From assembly GCA_022747635.1 (NCBI GenBank), contig JAKTNV010000004.1, forward strand, positions 89,844,052-89,908,051: 64,000 nucleotides of DNA, written 5' to 3'. Below are positions 23,671 to 34,715 of the stretch, in pieces. The notes beneath the pieces were generated by a model. The model made no database searches and was not told where the DNA came from. It worked only from the letters and a program-made list of their open reading frames with translations. Position 1 is the stretch's first letter. Every line of letters starts with the position of its first letter. The stretch is from Hetaerina americana. Taxonomy: Eukaryota; Arthropoda; Insecta; Odonata; Calopterygidae. A program made the translations under genes and the position numbers.

Positions 23671-26265
23671 TTACGTACATATATTTTAAATCACGTATAA
23701 TTAAAAAGTTTTAGAAGTGGTAATAGACTCAGACTTTTTTCCCGCGAGTCATAAATATCATTATAAATTTTCAAGCATTTATCTTTTAATCAAACCCCAC
23801 AAAAATCCTCTTTCTCCTTCCCTCCCGGTTCCCTTCCATTTTTGCATGCTCCACTCCCATTGCAAAACCTTGAGGGTTTGCAATTCATACATACTGTTGT
23901 AATGGTAATGTAGACATTTAATTTTCATTGTAATGCTTGTTCATTCAAATTTTATTTTTACTTAAGTAATTAAAACCGTTAAAAATTGAGTGTGCCTTGC
24001 GAACCCCATCGTAAAGTCAGTAAAGAAACATTGAAATATAAATATGTTTTTAGTTTCTTAGATACACTGCCGGCTATGGCTATTTGGCCTATTTAAAAAT
24101 ACCTTGAAGAAAGTTTTTTCCTTTTCTTTAATTACGTTGTTTCGTAAATAGGCAGACCGCTGTCAGTGGGCCGCTTAGAACGCAGGGTATCAAAGGGTCT
24201 CCAGGCGCCTGACGTGTGGAGTACTGCACTTGAGACACCCTTTATGCGTCACATTTTCTGGGTTCGTAACACCGCTGAGCCATTCGCCTCCTCTGGGATT
24301 CTAACCGTGTCCATTTGGGATGTGTGCTCCAGCCACAGCATCGTTTCTTTTTATTCCCACTGCCGACGATTTGATTTGTTTTTGTGGTCACGCCTACTTC
24401 TCCCCTTTCTCACCACAAACTGATTCTCCCAAAATTAATCAATTTTTCTCCTCTTAATGGTGTTACAAAGCACTACATTAGCCTCATAGTATATCAAAGT
24501 TGCTATTCTATAGTCGCCACATATAGCTGTTATTCAATTTTTTAGGATTTTAACTAGCACTGATCAGAAGAAGTATTCCTGCCAAATTCCTCCTTTATAA
24601 ACGATTGAAATAAACTCGTGAAAACCCTTACTTCCCGGTTTCCTTAAACTTTAGCCAGGGGATGTATTCTATCCCCTTGGCCGAATTTGTTTCGAACCGA
24701 TCATGTCCGCACAAAGCCCCACCAACAGCCTATGACAGGCTAGAGAGCTCAGGTACATTTCGAAATAGATTAATCTTTAAAAAGGCCCGTGAAAATGTTT
24801 GCTCCTTAGCGTTTCCATCTGTTTGGTTTGAACTCCAAAAACGATTAAATGAATCGTTTCCTTGCTGTCCTTTTTCAATTCCCGTATTATATTTTTCATG
24901 AATGGTGATGCTGTATGGAAAAATCACTCTAAGGATTCGAGTCTTCGCCTTTCCCTGAACTCCCACCGCTGACTCTTTTTATCGCGCGGCAAACTCCCTG
25001 CGTTCCGTTCCGCTTTTGGTGAGCTAGACGATGCCTCCTGTGTATATTCGCCTTAAATAAAAGTTTTATTAAACGAATCCCTCATAGCGCACACTCACAA
25101 TTTCTCTTGATCATTTGTGATTTGGTTATAGAAACTAGGTTTCTCGAGGTGAATCAAAAATACCTTGTAACGAAATACCTTGTCATACCTATATTGTTCC
25201 CGCATTGCGTCCGAGGATAAGTATACCAGTTTCATTGTCTCCCGCAACAATATGTGACGGAAGCGTGGCGCAATGAACGCCGTCTCTCAGTCCAGGTTTA
25301 TATAGTTTTCCATAGAAGAAAGATTATTTGCCATGCGCCCAGTGTTACGTAAACTTGCATTTTTCAATGCCATTTCATACTTTAATTTGCTATATTCCTT
25401 CTAGATGACATTAATATCGACGTTCTGCCAATTCAAGAAAGCCATTAGTTCATTTGCGTCACTACGCCGAGTCGTCTTCGCGCGATGGCCACTGGCAAGA
25501 GAGGGAGCCGGGCGATTTAAAGGATTTCATTTCCGCAATGACAAGTACAAAGTGAAAGAAGAATATGAGCTTGGAATAAATTTAAAAAAACCTGAAGGAA
25601 GGCCTGTTTTAGGAGAAAATCATCTTCGGGGTGGAATAGCAATGAAGGAAAGACCCTACAAAGTGGCAGCAATGGCGGTTAACCTTACGTGATATCGCCG
25701 GGAGCGGCAATTGCCCGGAATTCACCCACGGACGGAGGGAAACCCGCAGCGATGTCAGCGCCATTCCGTCACCAAGGGAACTTGGCATGCCGCGGTCGGC
25801 TTGTGTTGGAGGAATAAGCTTGAAAACCTTTTTGCAGTAAGGTTTCGCCACTTGAAACAGTTATCCGCATATCCTTGCACTAATGAGCTATATTATGTAG
25901 CTAAAGGAAAAAAATACACTCCTGCCGACGACAGTAAGTCGAGCTGACCATTGAACTTAAAGGGATCCTGAGATGGGAGAAATTTTATTTCCGCTTAATG
26001 TTAACATCTTGAGGACTAAAATTCTACACGAATCCTGATATGAATTAGTTGAGTGTGTTATGTAAGCCTGCTTTTTTGTATGTCTTCCAATCGTATTAAG
26101 TTCTTCTTTTATTTTTATGCCGATCCAATTCTGCTTTAGCGTGGAACCAAACTTTGGGTAAATCCAAAATCTGCTCTTTCAGTAAAGATGTTGAGCGTAC
26201 ATTGGAGTACAATGAGATCTGCGAGAAAATGGAGTAATTAAATTTGTTGAAGATGAGGCCAAAAG
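23671..26265. other. Long gene-free stretch
   Basis: AT-rich with moderately GC-rich spots at 24160-24300 and 25450-25800. Frames of 80-95 codons at 24166-24423, 25405-25692 and 25711-25947 show no family resemblance. No terminal repeats seen. Confidence 0.4.
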
Positions 26266-26269
26266 ATTA

Positions 26270-26445
26270 AATATGTACTTTTTGTGTGATGAGAGAGATC
26301 TGGTTGGATGGAGGTGATATCAAGAGGTATTAGGATGTTAGAAGCCGATGTAGAGGGGAGGGCGATCGATACGAGGGGATGCAGAGAACATTAGGCGACA
26401 CGAAGACACGTAAAGAAGAAGGGATGGGGAAATAATGTAAATTAG
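26270..26445 (+). mobile_element. Possible RTE-type LINE 3' fragment (weak)
   Basis: The purine-rich segment contains GGATGTTAGAAGCCGATGTA followed by GAGGGGAGGG, aligning with GGATGTTGAAGACTGTGATA plus GAGGGGAGAA of the copy near 63445. It is short and degenerate, so chance purine richness remains an alternative. Confidence 0.35.
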
Positions 26446-29190
26446 ATGAGATTTTAGGTTTAGAGCCACTCTATATGTTATCTAATAGTTGCTACGAGTA
26501 GTAGATGCCCGGAATTTGCTTATAATACATTATCCATTGCGATACTAGTCCCAATTTAGTGTGATATCGTTGTGTGCATAGCTCGTATGGATTCCACTAT
26601 TGGGGAATCCTATCCCGGTCGTAATTTTCGATCTCATCCTCACCACCGCCCATTTTCCTCTGCTAGCCTGATCCACTTCCGCTTTCCACCCTTTCCTGGC
26701 CATTATTTTTTTACCTCAACCTCCGATCGACCGCCACCTTCCTCATCCAACCCCGTATAATTGTCCCTGTGTTGGCCTATGAACGGAAGTGAAACTATCT
26801 AGTGAGTAGCCGGTGTCGTTGTCCCTCCTCGAAGAGGTGTTCGGATTTAATCCCTCCTCCTCCCGAAATTCTCCGAACAAAGAGAGGGGGAGGGTGGTGT
26901 GAGAAAGAGAAGGCGCCACCTTCCGAAATGTTCATTGACTGCCCGAACGGGCAAGTATAAACCGTGCCGGTGGGTGAAGTCTCAACTTTACTGGTCATTG
27001 TACATAAGAAGCGTATGACATGGAAAGAAAGAAACGGCTGAAGTGAAAGTGTGGTTTGAGTGAAGGAGAAACTTAAAATTAGGCATGAAATATGAAATCT
27101 TAGCCTTACAATAAAGGAAAGCCGACAGGGAACAAACGAGTACAAACTTTTTTTTGCAAACAAGTACAAATAAGAACGTCAGTAACAGTTCTAACTTCCC
27201 TCCGGCGCAATCTGAGTGTAGATCAGTGCAAAAAGGAAACGGAGGCAAGGAGCGCCCATTTTCCCGCAGCGGGAAATTACACTTGGGCAAGAGGAAGAGG
27301 GTGGTAGCAAGACTGAGAAGCGGATAACATGATACCAAAACAGCGTGCAGGACGGAGGAAGAGACCCGTCGGGCCGTGAAGCGGCTTATTGCAATGAAGA
27401 AAATAAAAATGCCTGGGGAAGACTCATAGGCGAGTAATATCTTTAGGAAGTGTGAACGTGAATTCCCCCATTGCCTATGTGAACGGTCATGTTGCTCTCC
27501 CCGAATTGGGCAGGAGTGATCGGGGAAGGAACCGAATACCTTCTAATCGTTATCAATGAAATATGACCGCTAGGATGAGGGAAAAGTAAGTTTTTTTTAT
27601 TTTTTTCCTTACGCTAAGCGACGAATCTATACGTGGCTTTGGAAAAGCTCATCGCCATCAAGGTACTACATGCTCGATCCAGCATACTGGCAAGTGCTCT
27701 TCCTTAAATACCTTCAATGACTAACAGCTATAGGCATGGCATTATTTTGCTTCTCAGGTAGGCATACACGTATTCTTATCTCTCCGCACGAAGTAAGTTA
27801 TGAGGGGATCTTTAACGGGAAGAGTGTTCAGTGAGCGAAAATTCTCGTGGAAGGTCGTTTTCAAATAAAGATTGTTATTTTTTTAAATTTAGTTTTGTAT
27901 TAGCCTTCAAGTCCAACCTTTTCATATTTAAGAATACTATTAACTTTGAATTTCGAGTTGTTTCATTCATGCCGGATAAAATATTATTTTAGGGGTAGCA
28001 GTTTAATTATTGTTAATGGCTCCTGAGTTTTGCGATTTTTGTTAAACGGAAAGTCTTATCGATGGCCTTCTATTCCACTCATAACCCTTGCCTTTCACTT
28101 ATGTAGTGAAAAATGTGGATTAGAAGTTTGCGTTTCCTAATTCACGCCCAAACGGTTGAGAGTCTTGCACACCTCATCTCAATCTTGCGTGCTAAACTCT
28201 AATTCTAGATTCTTCACAGTAGTTTAATGTAATATTCGTCAATCCTTTTTGGTCAGTTGCGTGTATGGGATGGACATAAGAGTAATCACAAATGTATGTA
28301 CTCATGATGGAGAATTTGATATTTCCGATTTGAAAAAAATCATACCTCCAGCCAGATCTTTATCGTGTTGGTATTTACTCGTAAAGATAAATTTCCCTTA
28401 CGGGCTAAAGCACCGACGGAAAGGTTACCATCAGGGCGATTACATAGCAGTCAGTACTTTTTGGGATCACCTTTTAACTTTGGAATATTTATTTCCGTAG
28501 CAATGTATGTACATGGCCAAGGATAAATGTTTCTGAAGTAATTATATTCGATAATGTATTCAATCCTAAGATACAAAAAGCTGAAATATTGCGAATCAGG
28601 GTTGTGGAATCTGCAGGTTTTATGGCATTTAGTGATATTAGGTAGAGTGTTTTGCATGATATTTTTGAGGTGGTGATGTAATGGCCAATCGTAGGGCATC
28701 TCCTTCCATGCATATCCTACGTACGCCCTTGATTTTCCCTTTGAAACCATCGTGTCAGCGAGACCACGGCCGTCCTATTCTCTTGCATATCTTCGCGATA
28801 GCGTGCATGGTCCCTGAAGGGAAGGGAAGTCCGCAATTCTGCGGACGGAACTCCACCAGTCGCGGGTTATATCTTATCATGGGATACATTCACGGCAAGC
28901 CCAATATAGGGCAGAGGATGGCCAGCACGGAGTCAGTGGGTTATCTCCGGGTGGCTGCGCCCGCCGGGTACCAGCCCCGTGCCCCTTTTGCGTAAAGTTA
29001 CCGCGATTGCTTATTATACCATCCGGGAGACGGCATCCCTCAGGCGTGGGCGTTCGGGGAGTGGCGATCCCGAGGCTGCACTTTGGGATATTAGGAACGA
29101 CTGACAGCAGCAACTGATTTGTTGTCGTAATTCGTGTCGTATTTACTCCAATTTTAATCGATTTCCTTCGTATGATTAATGATATGTTAT
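26446..29190. other. Long gene-free stretch
   Basis: Contains a purine-rich plus-strand interval at 26870-27340 whose complement is open for 116-124 codons (26795-27169 and 26988-27338, minus), and a GC-rich spot at 28740-29080 with a short 7-bp hairpin at 28829-28846. No domain or transposon signature recognised. Confidence 0.4.
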
Positions 29191-29195
29191 TTCTT

Positions 29196-29640
29196 ATTGA
29201 TTTATTTTTATAGACCCTGCAAGAAACCGCTAGGGTGTGTGGCAGGGGAGAGGGGGAATATACACCAGAATATTTTTACTCGAGCATGACCCTATCGCGG
29301 TCGAACAATGTAATTATGATCCCCAATCGTTCGTGGAAAAAATGACATCTTGGATCTATTCTACACTAAATCTCTCTAATTTTATCAGCATGATTTCGCC
29401 TACCGTAGTACGATGGGAGCAATAATACATTTTCAACACCACTGCTATAGAGACCTTCCAATTTATGTAAGGGCTTCAATCTGTAATTTAACCATCGCTC
29501 CGTAAGTGATTCCCAGCCAAGCTGCTCTAACGTTTTAGATGCGCTACTAATTTAATCATAACAACGTTTTACAAATCTAGCTCCTCTACGCTGCACGCAA
29601 TCCAAGTCGGGCTTTCTTGGAATAAGTGTCTTATAAATCA
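29196..29640 (-). mobile_element. CR1/Jockey-type LINE 3' end (copy A)
   Basis: The reverse complement encodes the C-terminal tail typical of these LINEs. It has a block like CVQRRGARFVKRCYD (family pattern 'VQRRAARFV'), then SLTERWLNYRLKPLHKL, then NHADKIREI, and in another phase SFFPRTIGDHNYIV, which corresponds to the 'FFPRTI-DWN' end of the ORF. It finishes in an AT-rich tail ending AAATAAATCAATAA on the minus strand. The same sequence recurs at 42336-42725. Stops and frameshifts show that it is inactive, and it is heavily 5'-truncated. Confidence 0.72.
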
Positions 29641-30430
29641 TCCGTCGTTATTCCTATGTCGCTCCAGTCGCCTGCGATCTAATTTTATTCATGGTTTTAA
29701 ATATAATATGCACTGATCATTCCATCAGTGTTGATACATTTCTTTCGATATCTGGAGATGAAATGTATGTCTCATGTATTTGAAAAAAGCATACTTTTCG
29801 TTTACGCCGTAATAATCACCTCGATAAATATATAATACATGTAAGGTGCATCACCTGAGCTTCCAATAATCAGCACTCGATATTCCATGTAATCAGTTCT
29901 CCACCTGTAGGCATGATCAGATATTTAATACAGAACAGGGAGTCATTTAAAATCAACACAATTTTGGTCAGTACGGATAAAGATATTATGCATAGTTTGC
30001 TGATAATTGCTAAACATTTTCTTTCAACAATGGGAGTATTATATGGTAGAAATGTGCATAAATATTTCAATTTCTCTGAATTGGAGAACTATAGATATGT
30101 GGTAATCTTTGCTTGGATTTGGGGTCCGGAACGTCCTTCAGCTATTTTTTGCTAAAAGCCATAAAGGACGCCACAATAATATCTTGTCCTATATCGTAAA
30201 TATGGGAACAACCTCAGATGCGACTCAAGCAACTACTAAGTGGGATTAAGTTATGTAATGATTTTTGTTATTTTTACATGAACATTGCCGGATTTGGTGT
30301 GCGTATTTGAATCGCAAATACTTTGTATGCAACGGATCCAATTAGGAATGCGGTAACTTAGTCCACTCTTAGGAATTTTTTTGTTTTTGAGTATTAAGGC
30401 CAGCACAAAGATTTTTGTGTGAGGGTTATA
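29641..30430. other. AT-rich stretch, nothing recognised
   Basis: Several short frames in AT-rich DNA. Upstream LINE sequence may continue a little beyond 29640, but I cannot follow it. Confidence 0.4.
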
Positions 30431-31290
30431 GAGTGACCCTTTAGACCCTTATGATCTTGTGGCCAAAATGCCACGAACTGCGGCCCTGGCGAAAACTATG
30501 CCCTAGGTAATGTCCAGCAGCAGTCGTGTCCAAACAAACCTGGCAATGCCGCTGCGCCTCCGAGGTGTTTGTGCAGCGGGAGAGCGGGTGTAAGGCGCGC
30601 ACCCAAACAAGTCTTGAGTGGCTGTCGGACCGGTGAGAGGGACACGTCTCTGGGCACTCCCTCGCGCAGCTATACCAGCCCTGGCACCCACTTGGTCCTC
30701 GGCCGTCGAAGGCATGATTGCATTTTCCCGATCGGCGGGTCTTTCGGAGACCCGCCCTTTCCCTGTCCCCAACACCCTCCTTTATTTTCTTTCGTCCGTC
30801 TTCGTCCACCAACCCCTCGAGGGGAAGGAGTCGGAGAAATCGAGACCAGGGCCGGGGTTAGTGGGGGGGTGGGGCTTGGGATTGTATTATGGAGCAGCTT
30901 CCAGACCCCTGCCGTCGCCTAACTTGTGCTCCGCCTACCCCGGGTCCACACTTCTCCTTGCGGTTCCCGAGAATCCCTGCGTTTCAGCCCCCCACACCCC
31001 CCCCCCCCGGTCGCACAGTCGTCCGTGTCTCCCGTTATAATTTCCCGCCCAACGCTCCACTCCTACCGAGCTTCAAGACTCCTCTCTTTTCGCCATTTAT
31101 TGTATTACTCACCTCTCTTCCGATCTTTATTACGGTGACCGCTCCCTTTCTGAGGAAATGGAAGCGAGTTAATTGCGGCCAAGGACTTAATACTGTCCCT
31201 TTTTTTAATCTCCATCCTTTGGAGTTTCGGGGTGGATTCGATCCTCGTCCATTCGACCTGCGCCGTAAATCCAGTCCATGAGGGGGTTGG
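30430..31290. other. GC-rich patch with C12 tract
   Basis: CpG-rich; an uninterrupted C12 run lies at 30997-31008. A minus-strand frame of 123 codons (30441-30812) is rich in Cys and His but spaced unlike any zinc-finger pattern I know, and overlapping plus-strand frames are equally open. No gene is called. A CpG-island promoter is possible but unproven. Confidence 0.45.
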
Positions 31291-32120
31291 GCCAGCGATA
31301 TCCTCGACCTAGGTTTGTTTTACCCTTTATTATTTCTTGAAGAGACTTACAAGCTCGCCGAAGTTGAAATTATACTTGCAGCACTTCAATGTACACGCTC
31401 AGGGAAATTTTGGTCGGGAGGGCACTTCATAAATGCTTAGTGTGAGGATGTTTCTCTCTGCCTTACTGTAGATATAAAAGCATATGAAGCAGTATATAAT
31501 TATGTATGAGCCCGGGACGAGATAGTCCAATCGCGGCAATGTGGACGCTGTAAGCGTGACCCCATCGATCATGTCTGACCTCCGACGGAAAACAGAGGGG
31601 AAAGCTTAATTTTGTAAATTACGTTTGCCTGCACAAAAATAATTTTTATGCTGAAAACTTGAATTTGTGTTTTTATCATTCAGTTATTTCAAATAAGGGG
31701 ATCGACTGTTGTATATAATTTCATTGTGGTACGTGACTGTGCCAACCGCAACCCCTGCAGTCTCTTCTTATTTGAATGTGAATGCACGACTAGAATGAGA
31801 GGTTTACTTTACGCCAAGGCGTATTCAATTCCTCGTATCAATTGTAGAAACCTTATTTCATCTGACATCAATGAATAATTTCTTAACTTTATTCGAAAAA
31901 TTCATAATTTTTTCGGATGAATTTTCCGAGAAGGCATTCTTATCCTTACTAACCATTCCCCGTAAAATATTTTCCCTGGACCAGTTATTTCAACATCTCA
32001 GCACAAAAATAAGTCAATACGGCCCTCGGACGCATTTCATGATTGAATATTTGGCATTAAATTACGTTTGATTGCTCTATGTAGTTGTTTTGTTGATCCT
32101 GAGAGCTGCATGCAACTTTT
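31291..32120. other. AT-rich stretch, nothing recognised
   Basis: Mixed to AT-rich DNA with short frames only. No element signature. Confidence 0.45.
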
Positions 32121-33030
32121 CGTTTCGGTTGTTTGCGTCTGGTCAGGGTAAGTTGCCAAACGCGGAGGTGGCAGTCGAAAGTTGTTCGCTCCAGGGTCCC
32201 CGATTCAGGGAAAAGGTTTCTATTGGAGCGTTTAGCGGAGGCAGGAATTATGATATGTGCACAGGAGCGAGCAGAAGTGAGAAAGTCAGCCCCCCCCCCC
32301 CCCCTAGTCACACGCGCGACGTGTTTGACTTCACCCCTCCACCGCCTTCCACTTAGCCGCCGGCGGAAGTTCAGTGCTCATGACAAACAGGCAGAGAACA
32401 CACTTGGACCGACACGCACACACAAACAGGCGAAGCGGTGCGTATCGGAAATCCGCAAAGTATTCCGAGGGCCCAAGCCGAGACTTCCTTCTCCCCGCAG
32501 TTCCTCCGCATGATGCCAGTCCCTCCATTTAGACCCCGGTTTTTTTCCCGACCCCCCCTTCCCTTTGCAGTAATAAGACCCTGCCATTGCTCACGGTTCA
32601 CCCCTTCCCGAGGCGCCCTTCCTCCCTCTCCTTCGCCCACTACTCCACCTCCAAGATTTCTCGCCCCCTACAACCTTCCCACCCCCTCTTCTCCAACCCC
32701 TCCATGCCCTCGCCCCCTTCTTCCGGCGGCTCTTCCTTCGAAACCGCATCGACCTTTTGTCTCTCCCCCCTCACCACTCCCCTCGCCTATCTCCCCTCCC
32801 ACACACACCCATGCACACGGGCGAATGTTAAGGGCATGGGGGAGTGGCAGCGGGGAAGGGGGGGGGAGAGAGAGGGAACCCCTTTTTGGATGAGAGCCGT
32901 GCGTTCGTGCCTAGCCGAGGGGTCCGTCTCCTCTCGCCCACTCACCGCCCTCCCTTAGTCTCCTCCTTCTTCCCTCGCCGCTGCCCGCCCCTTTTATGCC
33001 AGAAGAGAAAATGGAGGGAGGCGGTGTGAT
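32120..33030. other. GC-rich, C/T-biased patch with C15 tract
   Basis: A C15 run lies at 32290-32304, and the plus strand is strongly pyrimidine-rich from 32500 to 32810. All three plus frames are open over much of it (up to 151 codons, 32438-32893), giving Pro/Ser/Arg-rich products. Overlapping openness points to composition and not to coding. Confidence 0.5.
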
Positions 33031-34640
33031 GTCCCGTCCCAGGGTTACTTGGATGGAAGCGGGAAGAATATGGAAATCCTAGAAGGCAAATTACGTAAAT
33101 CTTAAACAGGAAAACCTGCAGCGCTAGGCTTATTTAGGGCTCCATTTCCGGGATTTTGGATGCAAATTCCATGATCGATGTGATGATTGCAAAATGAAAG
33201 TGGAATCAATAGTTTTATCGTCACAAATGTGCACGTAGCCATGTTAAATCGAACCTCCCTGGTTTCCACGGTTTTCATTTCCAATATAGCACCCCCTCAC
33301 CCCACTCCGCTTTCTAAGTCCTTTTCGGTTTCCACTCTGGTAGGCCTCGCTCTCAAGGATTTTCATCTGGAAAATTGAAATTCTCCCCAGGAAAACTTGT
33401 AAAAGTTGTGGTATTTCATGACTTCTGGCCTTAACCATCTCTGATCAGCATTGAATAATGGGAAGAATGGAGGTTGTCTTGGGAATCAATTGGGGAAAGT
33501 GGGTGATGGTCGGCCGCCGTCAATGAATTCCAGCCCTGATGTAATGTGCCTTCTCTCATTCACCCCTTCTCTCCCTTCGCTACGTTCCCCCTCTGCTGCT
33601 TCCTTAGCCATCCTGTCGAAGAAAAACGCTGCGTTATGTCCCCCATTATTTGTTATTTCCTTCTCGCGGTGTTTTATCCTCTCCTCCTCCATAGCGTTTA
33701 TGGCTGCTCTGCATTCTGCGGCGCTGCGCGGATGAAGTCGTTTCCGCGATATTTTCCTTCTTGTTATGCTTTCGAAGCACGGGCGCGGTTTGCCCTCCGT
33801 GTCTTCCAGAATGGTTCTGATAAATATGCATGAACCATACGTGAGAAAATGATGTGGGAGGGTGTATATGTATATTGGATCGTGTATGCATGTACTTTAA
33901 ATGGCCAACGTGCTCATCGCCAGTGCAACTCAAGAGCAAGGGAATCTGGAGCGGCTTGTTGTGATACGGGACATGTAGAGTCTCGAAGGGGAAGGCAGAA
34001 TGTTTAGTAGCACGAGACCAATTTGATGTTAGGCATATGGGAGCGTCTTTCCTCGCAGGTGTACAACTTCTATCTCTGCTTCTAGGAGCATTTACTTTTC
34101 CACAAGTAGGTTTGTGTAAATTTTACTAGAGAATGTTCCATATGTCATGGGACCAAAAATAACTTGAATTCTTGCCTTAAGTAACCCTTACCTTTTTTCA
34201 CGCGCTGGGATTTCTGGCCCGGTTACTGTCACCGAAATACCGTGGTCCAGTTTCCTAGCTTTTCATTCTTGTTTGATCGTACGTACAATGTAATGGAATA
34301 ATTACCTTGATCAGAAAATAAAGTTGATGAATATTTAGTTCATTAAAATACTTTCAGCGACCATCTGTTTAAGACTTCCCATCTAGGTAGTTGGTTGATT
34401 TGTTTAATAATTAACCAATTATCTAAACCTTAAAACTAGTGCATTCATATATGCGGGTAAATTCACCCTTGCAAAAAAGGGTCACGTTGCATCAAAACGG
34501 ACCACGATACGCATTCTGTCATTGGTAGGTACTTATCCACTAGAAGTGAACGTGTACAAATTAAAACAAATAATGATTCCAGTTAAAACGTTTAATGCAT
34601 TTTAACTGACATCTCTATTTCTACTGGCATTTCTCTTTTC
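33031..34640. other. Gene-free stretch with one unexplained charged frame
   Basis: A minus-strand frame from about 33790 to 33489 stays open and reads as a Lys/Glu/Arg-rich sequence with a MEEERIKHREKEI block and a short Phe cluster (FFFDRM). It is less repetitive than the GC-patch frames, but I recognise no domain. The rest is AT-rich. Confidence 0.35.
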
Positions 34641-34641
34641 A

Positions 34642-34715
34642 ACCAGGATATGTCTCAACTCTTTCGTATTGCGTTACTGACCGTAGGTCATCGGTTCAAA
34701 TCCGTTGGTTCTGGT
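34642..34715 (+). repeat. tRNA-derived SINE head or tRNA pseudogene
   Basis: ACCAGGA (34642-34648) pairs over seven positions, one of them a G-T wobble, with TTCTGGT (34709-34715) as an acceptor stem. A good B box, GGTTCAAATCC, lies at 34693-34703. The D arm and A box are poor and there are two unpaired bases after the T stem, so it is unlikely to be a functional tRNA. Confidence 0.4.

Noticed and set aside
30441..30812. Cys/His-rich minus frame suggesting a zinc-binding protein
   Set aside because: Cys and His spacing fits no zinc-finger or knuckle pattern I know, and overlapping frames in the GC-rich patch are equally open.
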